Source: Harmothoe impar
Lineage: Eukaryota; Annelida; Polychaeta; Phyllodocida; Polynoidae
Assembly (NCBI GenBank): GCA_947462335.1
Contig: OX381709.1
Coordinates: forward strand, 65,216,609 to 65,280,608
Reading direction: 5' to 3'
DNA length: 64,000 nucleotides
Shown: positions 34,932 through 44,245 of the stretch, in pieces
Layout: every line of letters begins with the position of its first letter
Numbering within the stretch: position 1 is the first letter of the stretch
Made by a program: the position numbers and the translations under genes
Notes under the pieces: generated by a model
Databases searched by the model: none
What the model saw: only the letters and a program-made list of their open reading frames with translations
Told to the model about the DNA's origin: nothing

Positions 34932-35901
34932 TTGTTTTCTTGTAGAGTCACCCTTGGGTCTACAAACATTAGCCTCCTTCAATGCGGCTACATCAGAGGC
35001 GACCAAGGCTAACAGACTCAGACAAGCCACACTTTACCTCACCTATGCTGTTTATTATGATACAAATGTTTTGTTCCCCTCTGTCCCCGAGGCCGCCATG
35101 TTCCAGCAGTTTTTGGCCAATTCCCTCGCGGCCCCGGGGTCACGGCGAAACTATCTCTCAGGTGCTAAGAACTGGATTGTAGCCAGAGGTGGTGATGACA
35201 CTGCACTCCGCTCACCTGAAGCCCATGATGTCTACAAAGGTGGACTAGCTCTACGTCCCCATGTGGCTTCACCTGCTCCGGCCCTAACCCCAGGTGACCT
35301 AACTCTTCTGTGCCAATACCTGGACCACATCCCGTGTTCATCACCTATTAAAGCTGCATTGTGCCTGGGCTATTTCTCCTTCGTGAGAGCGTCCAACCTC
35401 CTATCTCCTACAGTGACATTATGGACCGGGCCTCACACCTTGTGTAGAGGGGACGTGATTACCAACCCACATGGACTCACGGTGGTCTTGCGGTCTTCCA
35501 AAACTATTAGTGTCTACTCACCACCAGTACCCTTATCATTACCGCGCATACCTGGTGCCCCGGCCTGCCCCACTGCAGCCTGGGAGGCCTATGTGACTCA
35601 ACTACCGGCTCCTCCTCACTCACCGGCCTTCATGTTGCTGAATGGGACTCCTCTCACACCACCGGTATTTAACACTGTCATCAGAGAGGCCTTGGTAGCT
35701 CTAGGCTGCCCCTATGGAAACAAGTTTTCCGGACACTCCCTACGCAGAGGTGGCAGCCAGGCTGCAGTGTATGGTGGTGCTGAAAGACTTGATGTCTCAA
35801 AACACGGTACCTGGTCAACCGTCTCAGGCATGAGACCATATGTACCCTCTCTCCAGTCCACTCGAGTCGCCAACACATTGGCAACTCTATTTGCCCCATA
35901 G
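34789..35901 (+). CDS. Tyrosine recombinase of the Ngaro-type element (ORF3)
   Basis: Integrates the element by site-specific recombination, replacing a DDE integrase. 370 residues from the first in-frame ATG. The catalytic set is complete: R200 (FSFVRASN), K238 as likely beta-strand lysine, H316 and R319 (GHSLRRGG), H339 and W342 (KHGTW), and nucleophile Y351 (RPYV). The core-binding part begins near residue 58. Residues 1-45 overlap ORF2, so the ATG at 34921 (Met45) is a possible start. TTGTTTTCTTGTAG, ending at 34945, resembles a 3' splice site, so the protein may instead be made from a spliced RNA. The TAG stop lies just inside repeat B1. Confidence 0.92.
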   Translation: MVSTSHLLTPSVGNICTANVYTQRRRSERGVFKRSNLSTPYQCLMCYNCFLVESPLGLQTLASFNAATSEATKANRLRQATLYLTYAVYYDTNVLFPSVPEAAMFQQFLANSLAAPGSRRNYLSGAKNWIVARGGDDTALRSPEAHDVYKGGLALRPHVASPAPALTPGDLTLLCQYLDHIPCSSPIKAALCLGYFSFVRASNLLSPTVTLWTGPHTLCRGDVITNPHGLTVVLRSSKTISVYSPPVPLSLPRIPGAPACPTAAWEAYVTQLPAPPHSPAFMLLNGTPLTPPVFNTVIREALVALGCPYGNKFSGHSLRRGGSQAAVYGGAERLDVSKHGTWSTVSGMRPYVPSLQSTRVANTLATLFAP

Positions 35902-36167
35902 ACTGGCATGATCCACATGATCTCATATTTCATATACTACTCATAAACTTGTTGTCATGGTTACCTAACATGTATGCGACTCCAATGGTTGCCATGGTTA
36001 CCGTATAGGTTACTACTACTCATGTTCTACATGTATCTCATACACTTATTATTCTGGCCACCGTTGTTAGGCCTTTTATAATTTGTTATCCTGTAATTAC
36101 TACCGTATCAAATTTTAATTCAGGATTAAAATTTCCAAACTATAGTCGACTCGTCTTGTTATCATTA
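35892..36167 (+). repeat. Split direct repeat B1
   Basis: 276 bp, identical by eye to B2 (36522-36797). It starts in the last codons of ORF3 and ends in GTTATCATTA, abutting A2. Confidence 0.92.
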
Positions 36168-36175
36168 TGGATAAC
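36158..36175. promoter_or_regulatory. Putative recombinase crossover site at the B1/A2 junction
   Basis: GTTATC (36158-36163), six-base spacer ATTATG, then GATAAC (36170-36175): perfect inverted 6-bp arms around a 6-bp overlap. This is the usual shape of a tyrosine-recombinase core. The outer ends A1 and B2 each keep only one arm, as expected if the junction mirrors the circular DNA intermediate. Confidence 0.65.
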
Positions 36176-36342
36176 TGAGACGCAGTTATCCGGTAATGAT
36201 TCAAGGCGTGGCGGCAATCCTTCCCCAACAGCGCCCCTCCCGGGACGCTGACCTACTAAAATAACACCGACTCGCTGGTACCAGCGGATATTGTTACTTC
36301 CGCCCACCATAACTTCTTCACGAGTCGCCTTACTTTTCTGTC
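36163..36342 (+). repeat. Split direct repeat A2
   Basis: 180 bp copy of A1, sharing CATTA with the end of B1. The terminal hairpin is repeated at 36169-36191. Confidence 0.92.
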
Positions 36343-36521
36343 CCCACCCATCCCACACCTCAATTAATCCATTTTATACGTATTAAATAATCTATCATTT
36401 TTTTTTTTTTTTCCTATTCCATGTTACATTAATTCCTGTTATAAAATGTCATACATGTACTTTATTTACATTTATCGTTATCCAACTACCGGTACTCACA
36501 ATATTCTTACATCAATTCCTA

Positions 36522-36797
36522 TGCCCCATAGACTGGCATGATCCACATGATCTCATATTTCATATACTACTCATAAACTTGTTGTCATGGTTACCTAACA
36601 TGTATGCGACTCCAATGGTTGCCATGGTTACCGTATAGGTTACTACTACTCATGTTCTACATGTATCTCATACACTTATTATTCTGGCCACCGTTGTTAG
36701 GCCTTTTATAATTTGTTATCCTGTAATTACTACCGTATCAAATTTTAATTCAGGATTAAAATTTCCAAACTATAGTCGACTCGTCTTGTTATCATTA
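36522..36797 (+). repeat. Split direct repeat B2 (right end)
   Basis: 276 bp copy of B1 ending in GTTATCATTA. Host DNA resumes at 36798 with CCTGTAAGCAG. Confidence 0.92.
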
Positions 36798-36970
36798 CCT
36801 GTAAGCAGACGACATTTGATGACAATGCCTTGGGAGGTCGAGGCCTGGCATCTGGTGGGGATAGACAGTGGACGCCAGTTGGGATCTAGTCAGCTCCCCA
36901 TGGGGAGGCTACCTTTGTGTCCTGCAGACGACAAACACATTACTGAGTCGCCATCCTGCCGGCTAGTCTA
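36798..36970. promoter_or_regulatory. Host flank with the AGCAGACGACATT word
   Basis: The 13-base word lies at 36804-36816, only six bases after the retrotransposon end. A weaker variant, GCAGACGACAAA, lies at 36924. Moderately GC-rich, no exon. This may be the right remainder of a regulatory island split by the insertion. Confidence 0.35.
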
Positions 36971-37899
36971 ACCCGCACGTGGTACATGAGATGCACAAAA
37001 GTATGTTACAGGATTGGGATTGTCTTGGTTTTGAAATGTTCAGAATTAGTTTTCTAGTTTTTACATCGTAAAATGTATTTTGCTAATAATGAAAGCATCA
37101 TAAAATCTAAAAACAATTTCAAAGAAAATCAAACCACACAATATTGTTAAGCGAATAAAAACTACAATTAAGTATCAACGATAATAAAGTTACTCCAGGG
37201 CGCAGATAAAAGAAAGTTCATCACAGTGACTCTCTTGTCCGAGCCAGTCACGTATTCGCGAAATGAGTTACAGACAGAGCCCAGCATTGCGTGACTCGCT
37301 TTGCTTTCTCTGCACAAGTATGGTTGGTAGTCAGTATACCAGGACAGTTCTTTTACAAACGGGATCTGTTTTGTCCTGAGAAAAATAGCACTAAATGAAC
37401 AACATAGGGATTAGACCAGGGAATGTGGACCAAAGGAACAAATTGGTGTCGACTCTGAACCATATCTCTGCAATCTACAAGTGTAAGAACATCTGATTTC
37501 TCATCACCAAGCATCTAATAACGCAGGGCACTCTTTGTTTTTTTTACTGAGGGACCAAAACATACAGCGGAGTAAAGACTTTTCGCGAACAAATTGCACA
37601 GTTAGTAGCTAAGACTTTTTCAACTTTCAAAACCTGTGAAAATGTAAATTATTTTAGCCAACCGTATAGCTGATAATAAACGTTTTAACATGGTACCAAA
37701 TATGCCCATATCTATCAATTTTTATCATGTTTTTTCTTTCATCAAAAATCGGCAAAAAAAAAGAAATTTCCTAAAAGCCTTTAATATTTCTATGACGCAC
37801 GCTGTGCTGAAGAACCATTTTTTAAAGTGGCCTAACCTCAAGGTGGACCATAGCCTTGACTCATGGACCATCAAATTGACAGGGAAATGGCCCTATAGT
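36971..37899. other. AT-rich intergenic DNA, nothing recognised
   Basis: No gene or repeat could be supported. Confidence 0.35.
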
Positions 37900-37907
37900 A
37901 TAGGCTA

Positions 37908-38379
37908 CCCGGGGGGGGCACTGACTCTTTGAGGGTGAGTGGCAACTGCCGCGGTACCGCCCCTCCTCCTCAAATTTGGGGAGCTGAGGGGATATCTGAC
38001 CGCCCCTCCTTTACATACTTAGGAAAATTGTGTGAGTGACCACCCCTCCTAAACAGGCTAAATGAAATCTAGGCCCCCTGCTTTTATCCCCTCTGAGCAT
38101 TAGGTGCCAGACACAGCGATGGCAAACGTACCAATTAGCACTTTACAACATGTTTGTACTGCAATATTGCTGTATGTACACAGATACTTCCATCAAGGAA
38201 GGATTAATCCCCTACTTTTGATGATTAAAGGCGGGGGGGGGGGGGGTCACCGCCCCTCATTTTCTCTGTAAAATGGGCTGACCGCCCCTACATTTCATCC
38301 TCTCTGTCAATCCACCGCCACCGCTTCTGAGAGAGGTGCGGCAGTGGTTATCCAAAACATACCTCAGTGCCCCCCCGGG
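37908..38379. mobile_element. 472-bp MITE with an 8-bp target duplication
   Basis: The ends are inverted: CCCGGGGGGGGCACTGA at the left and the complement of CCCGGGGGGGCACTGAGG at the right, with further similarity inside (GCAACTGCCGC versus CCACTGCCGC). The element is flanked by a perfect direct repeat ATAGGCTA (37900-37907 and 38380-38387). Eight-base duplications fit hAT, P, Merlin or Zisupton superfamilies. The C/G-rich ends do not let me choose. The interior repeats ACCGCCCCTCCT words and contains a poly-G run (38233-38246). No transposase. Confidence 0.88.
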
Positions 38380-38387
38380 ATAGGCTA

Positions 38388-39599
38388 CTTGTAGAATATT
38401 TTGGGTTCGGCCCTGTTTTGCATAGGGAGATAGGGTAAGGCCGGCTAACTCGAAACACATGTCCTTCCCTTGGCCTAACCAGGTGGGGGGAGGGTGATAC
38501 TTCTCTTCAATGCTTTGTATTTAAAAGAAGAACTGATGTATTCACACAATAGTCGATTTCAGATGAGAAATGTTGCTATCATCTGTTGACTGCAAAAAGG
38601 GGCATGTAAGCCTTGGCAGAGATGAAACTGGTTTAAATGAATTATTTGAAAGTTGTAATTGTAGAGAATTTGGCATAAACCACGATCCAACAGGTAGACA
38701 GAAGTGGCAGACAAGTGGTGGCAATTAGGTGAAATATGATCAGGCAACAGCCGTGAGAATAAAACACACTGACAACCTGATACCCCGCGTAGCCCTGTCC
38801 CAAACACCGAGCCCTGATTGTGGAGTGAGATATGGGAATAAAGGCGGACCTGTGATCCCCTTCTGCTCCCTCTGTATGAATCCACATAAATAGGAAATCT
38901 GAGATGCATAATTGGATATGACATTTCAAATGAGATTATGTGCCACTGTTTGAAGGGACGCAACTATGGAGATATTCGATATAGGAATATGGACTGGTGA
39001 ATCTGTATGTTTTCCTAGGGAAATGGTCCCTGGCCCTTCGCTGTGTTTATATATCGACTACTATTACACCCAGTGTATACACGCATGTCTTGCTCAGGGC
39101 GATACAAGTTTGCCATACATGAGAAGGTATTGTGCAGATAAGTTAAAGGAATTCATTATTTCACGGTGTTCAGGTTGCATCCCAGTGTTATCGTGGCATC
39201 AGAGACGTTTGTCTTCAAGGAAAAAGTGCCGTTCTAGCATGTCTGGGATTTGCAAAGGTCTCCTATAACAACTGCTTCTCTGGGATGATGTGCTCTGCAG
39301 TATGCCTATGCTTGTTTATAGAATAATAAAAATGGTGTTTAATGAGTGGGTGTGCGCGGGTACATTTCTGTGTTATGACCGATTATACTATTTACCTTAC
39401 CTTGTCCCCGATAACACCCATTTCAAGAATTGTGATGCACTCATTCTCGGGGTGCAGCCAGACAGAAACAACATAATAAGTGTCATTACAGCTAACAATA
39501 GTGTTACACTAAGTGTGAGATGCACAATGAATCAAGACATAATTTTCACTTATAGATTAAAATGCTGAGTTGTACCAATGAAATAACAAAGGCAATGAA
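38388..39599. other. Intergenic DNA, nothing recognised
   Basis: Open frames of about 100 codons on both strands have no recognisable domains, splice sites or compositional support. Confidence 0.35.
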
Positions 39600-40700
39600 T
39601 AAAATGATGTCGTAGGATATATTGGCGGTGGTGGCGCCACCCCGGCAGTGCAGCACACCAGGTGAAGTGGGCAGACGACACTGAAGCCAGGCTTCCCGCG
39701 CAGATTGAGTGCCATTTGCCAACACATTCCAGCCGCAACATAAACGGGCGCATCCAAATCACGACTAAATTCCCCCCGCCCAGCTCCATCCATATTGGCG
39801 CAATCAGTCCCGGTTTGGAGGCGGTCTTATTTGCAAAACACCCCACTTCCGGTGGAATGGCTTCCGGTCCGTATCAAAGCGAGGCTTAGGCATCTGCGCA
39901 TGCTCAGTGCGCGGGCGGTGAGAGGAAAAATGCTACTTTCGCTTTATCGGTTGAATAATTAATTTCGCCAAACTAACTTCAGAATTTAGCCCGATCTTTC
40001 TAATAATTTATACATTATCTGATGTTGTGCTCTGGTTGATGGATCAGGGTGCTGCAAGCTTCAATTTCCCTTGAAATTACTTTCATTTAAACGGATAAAT
40101 TCGCTGTCTCGGTGTCGGCTGCTGGTGTATATGAAATGATGCGGCGGCGCGTCAATAATGCTATTTCTCAGCGGCAGCACTCAGGAATTTAGCTTCGTTT
40201 TCCAATTTGGCTCCATTATTTATACAGCACGACGTCGGAAAGTTATTACCGGGAGAGCTAGCATTAGGACGTTTCGATATGGGCCGGCTAAGTGCTTGGG
40301 CGCGCGGCCTGATAGAATTAAAGCCCCGTGCTTTGGCGGCAGATCCTCGACCCGCCAGCCAAATCCTGACACGCGCGCGACTGTCATCAAGGGTTATTAA
40401 CTTGAAAATATTTCCTGCCCAGACGACGCTCGCCAAAAAGTCCAGGGGGATTAGGGAAGCCTCGGTGCAATTGTATAATGCATGTGCACCGATATATGTC
40501 CTGATGAGGCGCCGCCTGGCGGATAGCAGGCGCTGTCAGACGCGCGCGTCCCGCAATCCGCGTCCGGGCTGAATGTCGTCTGCTATCACCAGTCGTCATC
40601 AGCAGTCATCCCGCAGACGCGCCACTCACCGAATACGATTGGCCGACCCGGCAAATGGCAAAACAGCCCCCACCTACCTCCACCAGCACCACCAGTTGCC
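39600..40700. promoter_or_regulatory. Large CpG island with promoter-type and recurrent words
   Basis: Contains GCAGACGACACT (39671-39682, variant), ACTTCCGGTGG (39845-39855, ETS), CTGCGCATGCTCAGTGCGCG (about 39894-39913, NRF1-like), many homeodomain-like words (TGAATAATTAATTTCG, GTCAATAATGC) and an exact AATGTCGTCTGCT at 40572-40584. Several overlapping frames of 60-120 codons exist, as expected in CpG-rich DNA, but none is recognisable. Promoter-like at the left, enhancer-like in the middle. Confidence 0.42.
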
Positions 40701-42299
40701 TGCTCGACAGCCGACCAAACGGGAATAGTTATTAAGGAAAATGATTGGATGTTTTGGGGAATGTATTTTTGACCTTTTATTTAATTGAACATTTAGGACA
40801 AATACTGTAAAAAGATTTGAGGTAATAGCACGGGGCTAGTAGCCTTCCAAAGACGTCAAAAGCTAAACGCCATTGCTAAATGGTAATCATACCGATTCTA
40901 TGCATCATCATTTAACATGAATAAACAAACGGGAAAAAAAGACTTTCCAAAATAAAATGGACTCGGGCCTTTGGGTACAGAGAAGAGATGAATAAGCTTA
41001 AGGAGAAACATTACACTAAATCTTGACTCCTAAGAATTCAAACTTTGTGACACCGGACGCAATGGCCATCTATTACACCAGGAATTCAATTACTTTCAAT
41101 TCACCAGAACAAAATAAGTCTAGGAGGGTGCCTTTAGAGGGACATAGTTTCTTATACCACAGTATGAGAAATATGTCCTTTTATTGTCCTCCCCCATACA
41201 CCTTATGCCTGTGTACTGATGGGATGGCTATTGATGGCGATGTAAGCCTTTCAGATATCTGTTCTAATCAAGTCCCGGGCGTAAAAGATATAGGAGAAAT
41301 ATGGGCCACTCTTGGGGGATAACATCCGGCGCGTTTACCATTCTAAGTGTGGGTGCTCTGTCGGCCGTCGTTACTGGGAGGTGGGGTGCAGTGCTGGGGT
41401 TGTTAGTGGTGATGTATGGCAGGGATCATGACTCTGATAGGGGACGCCGAGAGCATCCCACCACCCGGCACCCCTGAATAGACTACACACACAACCAGGG
41501 CCCTTCCACATGGCCGGCCAAGCAGCCGTGTCAAAACACAAAACTTAACTAGGTTTAAAAAGGAGTGAGTTAGTACCCCGTTTAAAAGCTCATCTACACA
41601 AAGTGGGATGTGGATGATGCATCCCCGGTGGCATTAGAAGGGAACTTACTTTACCACTTAGTCTACTTGACCATCCCAGAACACCCATCAGCACAGGGCA
41701 CATGTTAAATGTAACCTCTTAAAGTGGCGATGTGTTCTCACGAACAGGTGCAGATTACTTTACACAACGAATAAACTAAACCTGCTTTACTGACATACAT
41801 ATACTTGACAGAGGGGTCATACCCTCACCGTATTAATGCTAAAGACTTCCAGGGTTTGAATTATTGAATAGTGCTACATATAGTTAATATATAATATCTA
41901 CAAGTAATTATCATCATGTCCTCTTACATTAGAACCACATTGCTAAGCTTTATTATACACTTAAAGCACACAGGGCGTCAACAAGATTGACCTTTAAGAT
42001 GGCTGTCTATGATGGGTCAAAAATATTTGAATTTACCTCAAAACCTTTCCCAAGATACCTTACCCGGTACATCATTTGGAACCAAACAGTGAAAAGAAAA
42101 GTATGGGGTCCTGAACTACTTTTAAAGATATTTGATTTAGAAAAATAAAAGCATTTCTGTAAGGCTAAAGTGGAGAATCACTTATCTTGTGAGTAATTGT
42201 AGTAAAAGTATTGTCATCTTTCTTTTCTGTGCATAATTCAGTAGTTTTATGTGATTGAAAATAAAAAATAATAAATATCATTGAATTAAGACATAGTTT
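40701..42299. other. AT-rich intergenic DNA, nothing recognised
   Basis: No gene or repeat could be supported. Confidence 0.35.
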
Positions 42300-42379
42300 A
42301 CAGGTGGTTCCCATTCAGGTCAGTTGTATCAGTGGCTCTGTGGTGCACGTGTTCCATGCAGGACTTGGATACTGGTGTT

Positions 42380-43280
42380 GTGAGTTTGCTCCATGCACAG
42401 AGAAAGAGCGTCAGCTGGACCTTCCCCAGGGTCAGGCACTGCCTGACTTAGGTGAGAAAGTCTGCTGGACTTTCACGTCTATTATACAACAGTCAGACTG
42501 AGCCTCCTTTGATAGTACCATATAGTTACTCCCTTTGAGAGTCAGCCTGATCCTTGAATGAAAGTCAGGCAGGGCAATTCTTCATACCAGAGTCAGTCTA
42601 ACATTCTTTCCACAGTCAGGCAATGTCTGACTCTGAAATGATGGTCAGTTGGCCTGAGCCTTCTTTGTTTACTACCAGGTGGGGACGCAATACAATATTA
42701 AGCTTAATGGTAGGGTATAAGACACCATTCTTGTGGATTTGGAAAATATATAAATTGAGATTCTGGGATCACCTCTGACAATGTTGGTACACATATTTCT
42801 ATATTGTAACATACCTAAATGACTACGTTATGGAAGAGTGTGCCTGACTTTCATTGAGGCCAAAGTCCAGTATTGCTAGACTCACATCCACATGTGAGTC
42901 CAGCTTGGCTCGACTCTCGATGACCAGAGTCTGGCATTGCTGTACTCTTGACCTAGGCAAAGTCCAGCATTGTCAGACTACCCTTGAGTGAGAAAGGCAG
43001 TGCTGAACTTTCATAAACAAGTGTCCAGCATTGCCTGACTTTGACCGTAGAGGGTGTCAAGCACTGCCTGACTTTCATGACAAAGAGAGTCCAGCATTGC
43101 CCGACTTTCTCTCCTGGCACGGTCCAGCACTGCCTGACTTTCATTGTCACTCTCGTTTTCATGATAGTCAGGCAGTGCTCAGGTACTGTACTCTGTCTAC
43201 AGTCAAAGTCAGCTTGACTCTCACATGAGGGTGCTTTTAGCGACATGGGCCTGACTATTGTATGTGAGTCCAGCTGACTG
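42380..43280. repeat. Degenerate repeat field with CAGGCANTGCCTGACT words
   Basis: More than ten copies, in both orientations, of words such as GTCCAGCAYTGCCTGACTTT and GTCAGGCAATGTCTGAC, most densely at 42840-43190. Near 43218-43240 CATGAGGGTGCTTTTAGCGACA matches the arm of the 107-bp palindrome at 17.7 kb. It looks like an accumulation or decayed array of the same fold-back element. No coding content beyond repeat-derived frames. Confidence 0.6.
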
Positions 43281-44059
43281 ACATTTTCCTCTGTGTGGTC
43301 TTGCCGCCTTCCATATTTTAACTACTGCTCTATACAAGGCCATATAGGTCATCTACACAGTTTTGCTATTTAAGTAAAAACTAACTAAACAACAGGACAG
43401 TAACCTCCTGTCACGATACATTACAACAACGACACATTCATACAACGTATAAGTAAAAATGGGTAACATTAACACTAAGGTGCCTGTGGCAGAGAGGAAT
43501 GAGCTGCTGGCAAATCGCCAATCAGGTAGAACGAACCATGGGCAGAGCTGTACTCAACGTGCAATCTAAAATCAGCAGCTTGATTGGGTTGATCAGTAAG
43601 GGCCTGGATCCCAGACACTCTGTGTACGGCCTGGTCTCCTCTACCTACATGACCTGGGACAGAACGTCAATGGTGTACTTAACCACACAACATGGTGCAC
43701 TTTGATGACCTCTAATACTTCGCCCGGAAGCCTCCCAACAGTGGACACAGTGCACAAAAATGTAGCCTGTGTGTACCACCTTCTGCCAAGACAAGGAAAC
43801 CCTAAGTCCATCTTTATATTTGTTGGTCGAACTAGGTGGGGAATATGCTCTGACCGGTGAGTGATTTACACTCTGTCTGAAGTGTCTGAGTTGTAGTTTT
43901 CACTTCTATAAACCAGGTATAAACCATACTTATCACTATCTATCTGATATCCATCACATAGCACCATTACACATGATCAATACGGTGGTTTGTTATCACG
44001 GACAATTCACTGTGTATCATGGGTAGCATCCTGACCCGGGCATCCTGAAAGAAATTTGA
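43281..44059. other. Intergenic DNA, nothing recognised
   Basis: A short frame from ATG 43459 (MGNINTKVPVAERNELLANR...) meets a GTAGAA donor-like word after CAG, but there is no further evidence that it is an exon. Confidence 0.3.
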
Positions 44060-44060
44060 A

Positions 44061-44245
44061 TAGTTTATAGTCAGTAGCAAGTTTGACCTAGAAGTTGTGA
44101 GCTCAAGTCTCTCTTGGACAAAACTACTACATGTAGAACATTTTCCAAACTGGAGCTTATCCACACACACACACACACACGGTTGACCTAAGGTGCCTCT
44201 GAACAGTTTCTGAAGAGTCTCAGAACATTCACAGGGTGGCGCCTC
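44061..44245 (+). repeat. Second SINE-like repeat, degenerate
   Basis: A box-B-like GTTGTGAGCTCAAGTCTC at 44095-44112 follows a degenerate box A, then a CA microsatellite (44162-44180). The tail CAGTTTCTGAAGAGTCTCAG, then AACATTCACAGG, resembles the tail of the element at 24.05 kb. Confidence 0.45.

Larger units (their letters stand above)
31025..36797 (+). mobile_element. Intact Ngaro/PAT-type tyrosine-recombinase retrotransposon
   Basis: A 5773-bp element of the DIRS order. It has three overlapping plus-strand ORFs (gag-like, RT-RNase H, tyrosine recombinase) flanked by split direct repeats in the order A1-ORFs-B1-A2-B2, the architecture of Ngaro and PAT-like elements. No integrase, aspartic protease or LTR is present. 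There is no methyltransferase domain after RNase H and no SGNH hydrolase ORF; lacking the methyltransferase favours Ngaro over PAT. A1/A2 (180 bp) and B1/B2 (276 bp) look identical and all ORFs are open, so the insertion should be recent. There is no target duplication, only the shared word CATTA at both ends and at the internal junction. Confidence 0.93.

Noticed and set aside
36140..36358. Minus-strand 60-70 codon frames in A1 and A2 as conserved proteins
   Set aside because: They are identical only because A1 and A2 are direct repeats of the retrotransposon.
31025..36797. LTR retrotransposon or endogenous retrovirus
   Set aside because: No LTRs, protease, DDE integrase or envelope. Split direct repeats and a tyrosine recombinase place it in the DIRS order.
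40158..40599. Overlapping 70-120 codon frames on both strands
   Set aside because: Several registers are open at once in CpG-rich DNA, and no family is recognised.
43459..43524. First exon MGNINTKVPVAERNELLANR... with a donor site
   Set aside because: Myristoylation-like start and GTAGAA donor only. No partner exon, domain or composition support.
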